A stretch of 64,000 nucleotides of DNA, taken from positions 10,480,525-10,544,524 of the forward strand of contig JAJEKV010000030.1 of the NCBI GenBank assembly GCA_021234155.1, read 5' to 3'. Below, piece after piece: positions 23,610-34,753 of this stretch. The notes beneath the pieces are model-generated. The model worked only from the letters and a program-made list of their open reading frames with translations, was not told where the DNA came from and did no database searches. Each line of letters opens with the position of its first letter. The stretch's first letter is position 1. The position numbers and the translations under genes were made by a program. This DNA comes from Isoetes taiwanensis. Lineage: Eukaryota; Streptophyta; Lycopodiopsida; Isoetales; Isoetaceae.

Positions 23610-26600
23610 TTTTTCAAACCCCATAACTTGAGCTACAGAGCTCCAAATCGCCTAAAATTTGTTGCAATAGAACCGTTAGACAGCCTAGAATCCATTTGTG
23701 ACCTCAAATTAGCCAGAAATATCAAACCCCAGCTCAAAATGACCAAAATTGCTCAAAACCCTTGAATTGTTTTTCCAAACTGTGGTTTGTTTGTAAATAG
23801 AAGCATACCCCAGTAGTACCTCACAAGTATTGCCTCGGCTCAAAGCTGATGCCTGACTCCTAGATAGAAGTGCCCAAGAACACCCCTTTGTTATAGTCAT
23901 CTAGACCTCAGCAGAGCAACCCAAGTCCAACTGTTGGTACATCACCTCTGCTCATGCCAAAGGCATAAACCTTGACCTAATTTTGTGTCCTTCTAATAGA
24001 GTTTGATCTATACAGCCGCCACATTCACACTCCCTATTGCCAGGATACCTAGAAAGGAGCTAGAGTCTAGAGCTGCCCAAGTCACTCCATGTGTAGATAT
24101 TGGACTCCCCCAAACCAACTTTGCTAGGACCTTAGAGTATGCCTCAAACATCATGGAGGTTTTGAAAAACAACCCTCACGTCATACCATACCACACGTCC
24201 TAACGTCCATAGACTTGGAGATTATAGACATGTCTCCAAGAATGCTTGCTTTCGCCATCTTGCCTCGCTTATAGAGCCCAAAATGTTGTAGGAGAGCCCT
24301 TCAAGTAGACCCTTAGACTCTAGGATATACGAGCGTTACTTTCGAAGGACGGGGCCAGAGCCACAGAAGAGCTAGAGGCGCAACTCCTTGAAGACATCAA
24401 GGTCCCAGCCGATGTACAGACAGATAAGGAGAGGAGACCGAAAAGGCAGACCCAAGAGAGGGAAGCACAACGACAAATACCTCAACCGACAAAAGAGTAG
24501 AACAGGACACCGCCGGCCTATCATCAATCTTCATCAAATGAGAAGAATATTCGGTAACCAACCCCATCAAGAATCTTCTAGATGTCAACCTCCCGGCTAC
24601 CACGTCCACGAGCTCACATCAGAAAGACGATCTCGACGCCTTCACCAGCTCGACGCACATGAGTTTCAAATGGAAGAACACAAGGCAGCAAAATACACTT
24701 AGACAAAGAATGCCAATTAGCATCACGAAGCTAGGGCGAGGGGCATAATCTTCCGTCGAGGAGAGAAGGCATGGCGACACAGAGCGATAGAAAAAGCAAA
24801 GGAAGGACGACTTTACTATGTCAGCCAAGGAGTGCGAGACTCGAATGGATAGGATCCAAGGGACGGAGGAGACGACCTAGCCAACAGGTACAAGTCACCA
24901 AAGGCGACTAGAAGGAGCCATGGTAGGGGCAATGGAGATTACCACACTTCCAGGCACAGGAGAGGCACCTCGGAATGAAGCAAAGCCCAAGCAACAGGAG
25001 TCGCACTCAGAAATTCAACCTACGGAGGAATGACAATGCCTGCCTACCGACCACGATCTCAGAGCTTCGAAGACATTCAAGAACGCCCGACTGCAATAGC
25101 CAGGGGATCAACCGATCAATGGCACCGCACATCGGCAACCTTGCAACGACACACTGCATAGAGGGACAAAGGTCAGGAACTAAAAGCAGGAGAAGTGCTA
25201 GCAACCGACTTCTTCCACGAGCTCCCTAGAGGCAACAGGAGGATCAAAACTGACGGGCACAATCAAAACCACCGGAGGGTACCTCAAGACAAGAAGACAG
25301 CATAGCACTGAGGAACGTGACAATGTCCAAGCCATGTGACTGAGGGGATCAAACAAGGAAGATTGGAAGCTCGATGGAGAAGCAATTAGGTGAGCCGAGG
25401 CGAGCCGATAACTTGCACGGGGACTTGCATGCAACTTAGGTGAACCAATGATGGACGATTCAAAGAACAACTGCAGAAGAGAACAACTCCAGAGGAGTAT
25501 AGCCAAAAGAAGCGCGCACAGCCTCAAGAGACGCCTCCAAATAGCTTCAAGTATCAGGAAGGGGGGAACAATTACAGCCCGAGAACAGAATCAAGAGGCA
25601 GACCGAAATGTCGAAGCATCAACGACCAGCACACCTTTAGTTAGAATGTGAGGCAAAGCGTGTTGTGCCATAGCCGACAAACATCGGAGGGCCCAAGTAT
25701 ATCAACAAGTACCCCGGAATACGAGCTGACGTACAAATAGGAGGATATAGATCGTCAACACCAAGCCACCGGGAGGAACACCGATGACATTACCAAGGAG
25801 TAGGTGTGCAACTCGAAGGGAGGCACAAGGGGGACTTAATAGCTCTATTAGTAATTGTAATTATGTAAGCTATATGCTTTGCATATATAGTTCCCTTGTT
25901 ATTTCTTCCCTCCCATAGCGTAACAAATCAAACGAAGAGATGTCAGCCAATTTGCAGGGGTGAAGCAATCAACATCTTCAACACTCTTCAGGCAACGCAA
26001 TAACGACAAGAGGACTCGATGCATGAGACGTCGATGAAGTCAAGGAAACAATATCGGATATAGAGTCGTCCTTTAGCTGCCAAGACAAAGAGTTCAAGAT
26101 GAAAGATCTTTTTCAACGGCGCCACCTTCAGGTTTTTGAAAAGCGGCATGGAAGATTTCAAGTGACCAACTACACCATCAAAGACCAGCAAGGAGAGGCT
26201 TCTAAACGAACAAAGTCAACCTCTACATCAAGAGGAGCCACCGTCAAGGAGACCGAGGTATCAAGCGACTCGGAAGAACGTACCTTGCTACTTCAAGCAG
26301 GCAACCAGTGGATGAGCTTCTAGCAAGCTCAGGAATCTAAGGCCATGGGGCCTAGTAGGTTAAATGTACGGACGGCAACATCCATATTGGGATTAGAAGG
26401 CATTGCTGGATATTCTCGCTGAAAGGATTGCCCCAATATTGAGCTAAGCATCAAGGATTGGGAAGGAAACGCATAGGAGTGACTAAAATTATACACGATC
26501 GTTAACAGACATCCAACGTATTGAAATCACTTGGTGAGATTGATCACCTCGCTAAGAAGGAATCATTACTAGGATAATTGTTGACCATGTATAAATCTAG

Positions 26601-28100
26601 TACCTCCAAAAGAATAATCCAACCGAAAGAAAAGAAGTAATCTAACAAGTCCGGCCAACTTGTTACGATGACATCAATTCGATTGGTAGGAATATTCCAA
26701 GAGTTTAAATAACTAAGAAAGGGGGAATCTCTAGAATATAAAAGAATAGTACATGCAAAGTACATCTAAAATAAAAATTATAGTAATCAAACAGTCTTTT
26801 GAGACAAAAGGAATTGTCATGATGACAAAACCTTGTGGTTTAGAATCGTTCTAACTAAGTAAGTAACCCATAACTATATTGAAATAAATGATAACATAAT
26901 ATGTGCATCCATCTTAGATGGTTATATATGTTAGCTAAGGCTAGTAAAGTAATGCGCTAAGTAAGAAGCGTATAACCTCTTAAGGGGAGAGAATAGATAT
27001 GACATTGTGTACAACGTCATTGAAGGGGTGCAGGACCATTTTCTTTTCGAAGAAAGTGGGAGGGCTCAATCTTATGATTGAACGTACTTGCATCGAATTG
27101 ACCGACCCGTAGAATAGAGTTCACTCCCAAGCAATGGCCGCGAATAGAGCGTAAGATAGATAGATACCTTAGTGCTCAGGAGGCCTTCAACGTGCGAGAC
27201 TGACGTAGTAGCTAACTACACCAATGAAGTGGAGCAAAACTATGGGAGCAATGCAACGACCAAGCCATCTCCAAATTACTCAACGCCAGCTCAATGGGTG
27301 GATGCGTTCTAGCCTTAGGTAAGGTGTGTGCATGTATGATAAGCTTTAATGTGTCTTATAGATAAGTTAAATATAGATCCTATAACTGCATAGAAATTGC
27401 TGAACGTATATGTATCATACGGAAATAAGTTAAATAACAACGATAATGTGAGTTAATGCATAAATATTACGTTAAGGTAATTATGTTAATCACATGCATT
27501 AAAGGGAGCAACAAAAAAAAAAAAAAAAAAAAAAAAGGGCATGTCGATTTGTGTTTAGATTAATTTCATGTGTAGTTAAGTATAATCTCGATGCAACCTA
27601 TGAGGTAAGGGTTGCATGCGTTGCTACCGATGATGAGATTACTACGGTGATCTCTAGGGCGGTGTGTAATGTCAATGTAGGCATGACCGTCTGTTCCCGC
27701 TGGATGAGTGGAAGGTAGATTAGAAAGTCTACTGCTCCATTCCCAGACGCGACCTCGAGAGAAAGGAGGTCATTCAGGGAATGCATTGATAGGAAAAGCA
27801 CCTCTAGCCCCATATATGCTTTGATAGGAGGAATCTGGCCTTCACGCCCATATACGGGAAGGACCTATCCTCCACGCTGGGCAACTAGGGTGTAGGCATG
27901 AGCGGCATATAGGCATATAGGCGCTGTCTCCACGGCCATAATGGAAGATTCACCCTCTTCCTACGCCAGGAGATTAGCCATGCATCCATGTAGATAGGTG
28001 GGGTGGTCACCATATAACCAAAATTTTATTAATAATTAAAATGGTTCTAACGTAGTGACGACACTGCGGCCAATAGAGCCCCCGGGAGGGCGAGGAGGTC
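23610..28100 (+). other. Interior of the LTR element without recognisable pol
   Basis: About 4.5 kb carry no RT, integrase or protease motif in six frames. From 24360 to 25850 the plus strand is strongly purine-rich, with Lys/Arg/Gln-rich broken frames that could be a decayed coding region or a spacer. A 26-base poly(A) tract lies near 27512. Such long non-coding interiors are known from large non-autonomous LTR elements. Confidence 0.6.
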
Positions 28101-28112
28101 GAAGACTTAAGA

Positions 28113-28426
28113 CTTGCAACACAAATTTTGTTATAATGTGATGCAAGAGATGAAGAGTACCTTAGAAGTGTAAATTTTGTATGGAATTAATAAACTTTGA
28201 TAAACTTAAATATTGTATTAAGTAAGGGCAACAATTACCTTGCGTGGATTAAGTTATAAAGTCATAAGTTAATTGGATAATAAAATAGTACAGTAATGTC
28301 TTAAACATTACCTTAGAGTAATTCTAATAATTAAGATAGTAAGTGTGTAATTATAGATATTGTAAAATTAATACAGGATTTTAAGGTGCGAAGACTTGCA
28401 ACACAAATTTTGTTGGAATGTGTTGC
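28113..28426 (+). repeat. Duplicated hairpin near the 3' LTR
   Basis: The segment CTTGCAACACAAATTTTGTT, an unpaired spacer, then TGTGTTGCAAG occurs at about 28117 and again at about 28394, both followed by GAAGAGTACCTTA. The second forms a perfect 11-bp stem and the first has one mismatch. Confidence 0.75.
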
Positions 28427-28708
28427 AAGGAATGAAGAGTACCTTAAATAATAATTGTATATGAAAGTGTTAAATTGTGATAAACTAAATGTTGTGATAA
28501 CAGAAACTAATAAGTACCTTGTTTTAAGCGACGACTTGACAAGTTATTTGATAATGTAATGGCGTAATAATGATTTAAAAATATTACCTTAAGGTAATCT
28601 TAATAAATGTGTAAGTATTATAGTAGTATATCGTATGCATCAGGTTGATTGCAGGACAGGAAGAACCCAAGGTGGGGAGACTCCTGATGCTGCGGACAGC
28701 ATCAATTC

Positions 28709-28721
28709 AAGGTGGGGAGAA
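28709..28721 (+). promoter_or_regulatory. Polypurine tract
   Basis: AAGGTGGGGAGAA immediately precedes the TGTGACG start of the 3' LTR, the position of the plus-strand primer. A similar AAGGTGGGGAGA lies at about 28669. Confidence 0.85.
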
Positions 28722-30290
28722 TGTGACGTTCCAAAGATAACATACGGTATGAATCATTATATTATAATTGACCGTCACTAGTACATGTCGACTTCGCATC
28801 GACATGTACACGCGGCGATCGTAAAGGGTAGTACCCTAAGGGCACGACCTTGTGAACCATTATATTGCACATGTTAAGGCCACATATGAATATAATATCC
28901 TTTGCCATGTGGCAATAGCCCATTGACCAAAAAGGGCCCAGCCCTAAATTCGTGGGCATAAAGGGGCATAAACCCTAAAAGGGAAACCCTTTCGGTTTCC
29001 AGCCCCTATAGGTCGGATTGCAGCAGCTTTGGGAGCCATTTTGCCTGAAGAGTAGCAGAGGAGTCGGAATTCATAGGTTGCAGCTCGATCCATGACCGGC
29101 CAGCCTCGAGATCCAAAGATGGGCCTTGGAGGAGTGGGAGCCAGCCAAAGGAGCGGGTTAGTGGTTGATCCGATAGTTAAATCCGAAGTTCTCGTGCCTC
29201 ATTCCATAGGATTAGTATTCATTCTTAGCTATAGGCGACCCCCTCACGACCTAAGAATGATAGGAACTAACAAAGGAACCTAACCATGTAAGATTAGGTA
29301 GATTAGAATAGATGTATTCTATTATTTCAGTTCTGTTGTGATGTTGTTTTGACATTCTATGCGCCACTCTTGTGTATTGGGAAGGGGGTAGAGACCCGAG
29401 CCCAAGTAGTTGGATGATCCTAGTTTTAGCCCATTAATTCCCACCAATGCGGCTGTGGCATAAGAGCCCGCCCGGCCGTGGGTGGGGAGCTAGACCGGTG
29501 ACAAGGGAGGGCTTGTCTAATCACGGTTGATCCGGCCGGCGCCAGCGGCGACGGCGGGGGAACGCCAGTGAGCTAGGCCTAATACCACTGCAATCACCGT
29601 GAGGGCAGGGTTCGACACTCGTGGGGTGATGCGTCACCTTCTAGTGAGTTGAAGTCGAATACGAGCAGTGGCTCTCTAGCTCGCCTGTGATTGGCATGAA
29701 CCTTCTGGAGGGGAGTGATCCCCTCCTGCCTCATCGGGGCTGGGGAGATGCAACCCAAGAGCAGTATCCCTCGGCTATTCACCCTAAGGGCTACGGTCAG
29801 GCTCCAATACTTTTCAGCCTATCTGCAAAGTATGCACAGAAGGGGCGGATGGAGTGGACTACCCAACGACCATGTTCCTATGCCAGCCAAATCCATTTGC
29901 CATGAATTCTGTCGCCCCGCATTGCTATCCGGAGACCCCAAGCCGCCGGTCTTTCCCCATGAGTCCGAGCACCGGTAGGTTTTCCCATGTTATGTTGATG
30001 TACCGATGTGTTGTTGCAGCCATCGTGATATGGTGGACCACCCTTCGAGGTGGGTATGTTATTGTTGATTGATGTCATGTGCTCATGTTTTGTTTACGCT
30101 TCCGCAGCTAGGTCGATCCCGAGGGAGACGGGATGAATGACACGTCCATTCTTCCCCGTCGGGTTCTTGGCCACCATCAAGGGCCCGATGTTAGGTGGAC
30201 GGCCTCATGTCAGCGAGCAGATGCTGGTTTGAGGGATGATCTCCAGTTTGTATACGATCAGGGCATCGTATATGAGCTGGGGCCGTCACA
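28722..30290 (+). repeat. 3' LTR
   Basis: This 1.57-kb copy of 19658-21086 ends CCGTCACA, followed by the GTATC duplication. It has a palindrome GTACATGTCGA/TCGACATGTAC at 28781-28809 and about 100 bp near 29115-29215 that the 5' LTR lacks. Confidence 0.93.
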
Positions 30291-30299
30291 GTATCATCG

Positions 30300-32590
30300 T
30301 TGCTGTTAACCATATCCAATATTCAAGAGGGAAGATACTCCAGAGGGAGCTTAAATAAACAGCAAATCAAATGACCAAGAAAAAAGAATAGCCAGACCAA
30401 TTCTCAGCTTCTTGATATCCACTCTCAATCTCGTGCTATACATGCTATTTCTCAAACTGGCAGGCTGGGCTTTGAACAAATACTTCGACCATGGCAGCAT
30501 TGAATGTAACACATCATCCTGTTAATAGTCTAGATTTTTTCTGGCTCATAAGAAAGAAATGATTTTGGAGACAAGATGAAGTGGATAAATTCAAATCTTT
30601 GGGTCTCCAATTCCTTCAGCAGAAGCATCAAGCCTACAAGAATCCAAAAATCCCTTTGCACTGGAGTAACCTGGCCCTTGTGTCCCCTGAAAAAAAAAAT
30701 TAACGGAGGCCTTTTTGCGGACGAGTTGTGGCAAAGCCGAGTTTATGGTAATGAATCCTGGGCCAGCAGAGGAATTTGAATGGCTACAAGACATGGTCAG
30801 GCAAGAACAGGTCCAGGCAATCAAGGTGATAACCGGAAAGCCACAGAAGATTCGTTAAGAGCCATGGCCTGGCCCGAAGAGATGAGCAACCGGCATTGCA
30901 GATAAAGCGGGAAATCAGATTGAAGATATAAGCGCGAAAGCTTCTAGAAGCGGAAGGAGATGAAAGAAACACAATGCAGAGGAAATCTCGGCCCTTAATT
31001 CATAACCAGTAGGATCGCTAGACTTGGATCACAATCTCAACCGCTCATCTCGGATGTTGAATCAATACTATTATATCATATGCATATTTTAGTATTTGTT
31101 TTCCTTTCATTAAATTTCATCATTGTCAAAACACTACGGTTATACCATATAAATATCGAATATCGAGCGTCGTATATTTGCCATTGTCAGGTGCACGCCT
31201 TCTTGCATGGTCAGATCTTCCTTTTTAACAAAATATTATCGACATTTGTTTTGCCATGACATCACGAGTGCATATTATGTTATAATTCAAAATGCTGGAT
31301 GATGATTTCAACACACGTCTTTGGGTACTCCTACTATCTATGAATATAATCTGAAGTTTATATGTTGGAATGTTAATGAATATAATCTGAAGTTTATGTG
31401 TTGGAATGTTTCTCTGCCTTCTGCTGCACATAAGGCATGTGTTGGCCACATTAGAATCGAATTCTATGTAACACATGTTTCCATGCAATGAGAAGTAGCA
31501 AAGAAGCACCTAGCACATTCATGCTTACTTTACAAATGTCATGTATGTCGGTCTCAGACAATGTATTGCCATGCAATATAGCTTGTTCTTTATAGCACTT
31601 TCGTCTACATGTAATGTTGCAACAACTACAAGGCTGACTTCTGCTGCACCTCAGGCAAGGCTTACCCACACTTGAATGGGAATGAACCTATGTCCTCTGC
31701 AGCAAGAACACAACAACAAGTTGGTCCACGTCACCATATGATTCTCAAACCATTGCATGAAGTCAACATGCAAGTCAACACAAACATGGTCTTATTATTG
31801 TCATGAACCTATGGTTGTCACAATTATCATTCACTAACAAGAGAACTAACTTCACAGATTGCATCCTAGGAAGATTTGAACCCCCTATCAGAATAGACAG
31901 CATCATATCCCTTGAAACCAATATGGAAATCTCAAGTTGTACGTATACTTTGCTCGAACGTGGTTCATGAAAACCAGTCTAAGACATTTTTCCAACAAGC
32001 ATAAAAGAGTGTGATATTCATAATGCCTGATCCCACGCGTCTTACGTGTCATGACTGCCAGCACTCTGCAAACAATTCACTTGGTGAGAAACATCATAAG
32101 CTCTACATCTTATCTGCCAATGAGGAAATCCTCACTACATATGTTTAGCTCCAACCTCCTTTCCAACACCTCTCTGTTTGTCCAAAGATAAAGATTGAAT
32201 GCAAATCCATACCGAGCTTCAAATGTTAAAAAATCAAATCAGGGAAAAAATTGGAAGAATTGCTCAGAATGCTAGAATTTAGTAGAGAGAAATTTAAAGA
32301 GGGCAAGAAGTATGAAGTATCTCGGTTGAGAATAAAAAACCCTTCCTTGATTGGCTTTGTCTCTACAATAAAAGGCCAATGGATCATTTTGCAAAGCCCC
32401 AGCATCAATCACAGAACCTTGTCGCCATTTTGCAAAGCCCCAGCATGATGACCCCATTCAGACGAAGGCTTTATCTACGCCCAATTGGGGTTATTCTCCC
32501 CCAAGAAAAGAAACTTGATATAGTTTCAATCCAAACACTATATAAAAACTATATTCAATTTCCCTGAAACTATATTCAGTCTGCCACATC
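30300..32590. other. Gene-less interval
   Basis: No supported gene. A direct duplication of about 36 bp (ATGAATATAATCTGAAGTTT...) lies at 31337-31404. The rest is unremarkable AT-rich sequence. Confidence 0.5.
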
Positions 32591-32594
32591 TCAG

Positions 32595-33241
32595 GACAGG
32601 TGGTTTTGCATATATGATGGGTGCTCTCATACCCCTGACCATGGTGGGGAGGGGTATTTGGGGATGACGATGCAGGGGGCAGCTATTCATCTGAGGAATA
32701 AGCACAATGAGGTGCCTTGGCTTCCTCGTGCACGAGGTGCACATAGGAGGCATGAGGATGCCCCTATGGATGATGCTACACGAAACAAACAAAGGGAGAA
32801 GAGCCGCATGCGTGGACAAGAGCGGTATAGTCGATTAGCCAGCAGGAGAGGAAGTATAGGGCTAGAGCACGCACACGGATGACTGTAGAGTGGAGTAAAA
32901 TGGAGAGGACACTGCCACCACTAGAGCTAGCACGGGTTGCTCCGCAGGAAAGGGACGAGTGGATGGATGAGCAAGCACAGAGGCTATTGAATGTGCATGC
33001 AACTGGGGCAGAGATGCGTAGACGAGAGACAGAGGCTAGGTCCATGAGGAGACATGGGCATGAGCATGTTGAGGAGGATGAGGCTCTTGAGGTGGCTCAT
33101 GATGGTCTAGTAGGCTCATTACATACAGAGACAACAGACGACAGGATTGAGAAGGGTGAGGATATCGAGGTAGCTGAGGATTTTGTAGCTGATGGTATAG
33201 TAGACTCAGGTTATGCAGTGACAGAGGACATCTTCTTTTAA
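32595..33241 (+). CDS. Zinc-finger-like protein fragment with acidic tail (two overlapping frames)
   Basis: After an acceptor-like CTCAG at 32590-32594 a frame opens with DRWFCIYDGCSHTPDH and later AIHLRNKH. This gives C-x4-C and H-x4-H spacing that could form a C2H2/BED-like finger. That frame ends at 32882; a second frame begins at the overlapping ATGA (32879) and runs 120 residues to 33241, with a Glu/Asp-rich end. Either a frameshift has split one gene or an intron is missed. The family is not recognised, and a transposon-derived protein is a fair alternative. Confidence 0.4.
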
Positions 33242-33529
33242 AGATCCTCTTGTTTGCCTTACACCCTGCAATGGACCATTAAATTGTATGATACCTCAAT
33301 CTTGCATATGTGCCACAAGATCTTACACACGTGCCTGGACTCCATCATTTTATTTTACAAAATGGAAACCTTATAGAGTTTCCTATCCAAATTAAAACTA
33401 CACATAGTTTCCAGAATCTTTACAATAATATAGTTTCGAACAATATCGGGCACCTCATGAGGGAGGGCATAACGTCTGAGGACCATGTCTTTGCCGCGTT
33501 TGTACAAATGGCCTGCAACCATGGTATAG

Positions 33530-34753
33530 TCACGGACCTCTCTGAGAAACTGACGGTGGCGGGAGCGAAGCTTTTCTGGAGAGAACGTCGGATCTGCGGG
33601 AGGAAGAGCACCAGTGAGAAGATATTGCTGAAAGTTGTGAAACCAACGTCATGTCACCCCAGGGATCTGCATACTCAGGGTAAGAGGAGAGAGGCAGACC
33701 CGCTGGAGGAGCTTGAACATGATATATATTTTGTGCTTCTTCAGAGTCAGTGTCAGAGATGGAGGGTTCAGCATTCTCGACAGAGATTAATTTGCCAGTT
33801 TCCAGATCCATTGTGGCATTGAGATGGCCATCAGTGATGACAAGTTGGTCCGTGGCCCAGTAGTGAATACTCTTTGCCTGTCGGAGAAAAGGTCTGCCGA
33901 CGAGCATTTCATAATCTCCAGGATCCTCTCCGGCTTTCCAAACTCCAAATTCCAAAGGGAATTTGAGATCGCCAATACTGATATGGAGAAGAGGAGTGAC
34001 ACCTTGAGGACGCGTGATATGGCCATTGGCCAACTTGATGTCATATTGTTTGATGCCCAATTGCTTTCGAAGCTTATCAGTGATGAGATTGACAGCACTA
34101 CCACCATCAATTTGAACATGATTGACTTGCTGATTGCCCACCGTGGCATGCACCGTGGGTGTGGAGGTCGCAACAGCTCCTACCAGAACCGTTGGAAGAG
34201 GTAACTGATCTTTAAGAGTCGGACAGAGTTTCAAAATAGTGGCCAGGCTCAAAGGAATCTTGATCTTGGCGAGTTCCTCTTGAAGTTCCAAAGGAACATG
34301 TGAAAAGGGGTCCGCAGGGTCCAGGGGAGCTGGAGTCTTGGGTAAAGAAGCAGAAACTTCTTTGAGAAGCTCTACCTCAGCAGCAATATTTGGATACGTT
34401 TGAGAGCGGGCACCAGTGGATGATGACGGCTCGGCCTGACGCTGCTGAGCTCGAGTGGTGGCGTGAACATTTGCCAATGTGCGACCTTCCGCAGCCTGCA
34501 TGAGCTTCAGGATGCTTTGTCTCACCTTAGGCATGACATGAGGCATGAGTTTGTCAAGATCTGGTGCAAAGTGAACTTTTTTGTCATCCTCATGAGGGAT
34601 GGTGTCCACAGCAAAAGCGGGTTGCGTGTCGTGAGGAATGATAGTCAAAGGGCGTGAAGCCCGTGTGTGACGCGCAACGAGACCAACCCAGTTAGGCTGC
34701 TGGATGGGAGGGTTAAGGGCCTGATAAATCTCCTCTTGAGCTTGTTGATCCAT
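33530..34753 (-). CDS. Ty3/gypsy-like retropepsin (aspartic protease) ORF
   Basis: The 407-residue minus ORF follows gag with a 41-base overlap, in the +1 frame relative to it. Near the middle is a retropepsin-like domain: NHVQIDGGSAVNLITDKL for the active-site loop, ISIGDLKFPLEF for the flap region and DYEMLVGRPFLRQ for the second psi-loop. The catalytic triplet reads DGG rather than the usual DTG/DSG. The frame ends before any RT, and no RT or integrase follows toward 33400, so the element is truncated. The enzyme would process Gag-Pol. Confidence 0.8.
   Translation of the reverse strand: MDQQAQEEIYQALNPPIQQPNWVGLVARHTRASRPLTIIPHDTQPAFAVDTIPHEDDKKVHFAPDLDKLMPHVMPKVRQSILKLMQAAEGRTLANVHATTRAQQRQAEPSSSTGARSQTYPNIAAEVELLKEVSASLPKTPAPLDPADPFSHVPLELQEELAKIKIPLSLATILKLCPTLKDQLPLPTVLVGAVATSTPTVHATVGNQQVNHVQIDGGSAVNLITDKLRKQLGIKQYDIKLANGHITRPQGVTPLLHISIGDLKFPLEFGVWKAGEDPGDYEMLVGRPFLRQAKSIHYWATDQLVITDGHLNATMDLETGKLISVENAEPSISDTDSEEAQNIYHVQAPPAGLPLSSYPEYADPWGDMTLVSQLSAISSHWCSSSRRSDVLSRKASLPPPSVSQRGP

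Larger units (their letters stand above)
19658..30290 (+). mobile_element. Complete non-autonomous LTR retrotransposon carrying a histone H3-like ORF
   Basis: The element is 10.6 kb long. GTATC lies immediately outside both ends (19653-19657 and 30291-30295), a 5-bp target duplication. Both LTRs begin TGTGACGTTCC; the 3' LTR ends GGCCGTCACA and the 5' LTR end is slightly altered. A primer-binding site (TGGTATCGAAGCTCC, close to initiator-Met tRNA type) follows the 5' LTR, and a purine tract (AAGGTGGGGAGAA) precedes the 3' LTR. The 7.6-kb interior has no recognisable gag, protease, RT, RNase H or integrase in any frame. Its only long ORF is H3-like. It must have been mobilised in trans. LTR divergence, mainly indels, suggests it is not very recent. 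Confidence 0.92.

Noticed and set aside
19658-30290. Short ORFs within the two LTRs
   Set aside because: They lie in non-coding repeats, differ between the two copies and match no domain.
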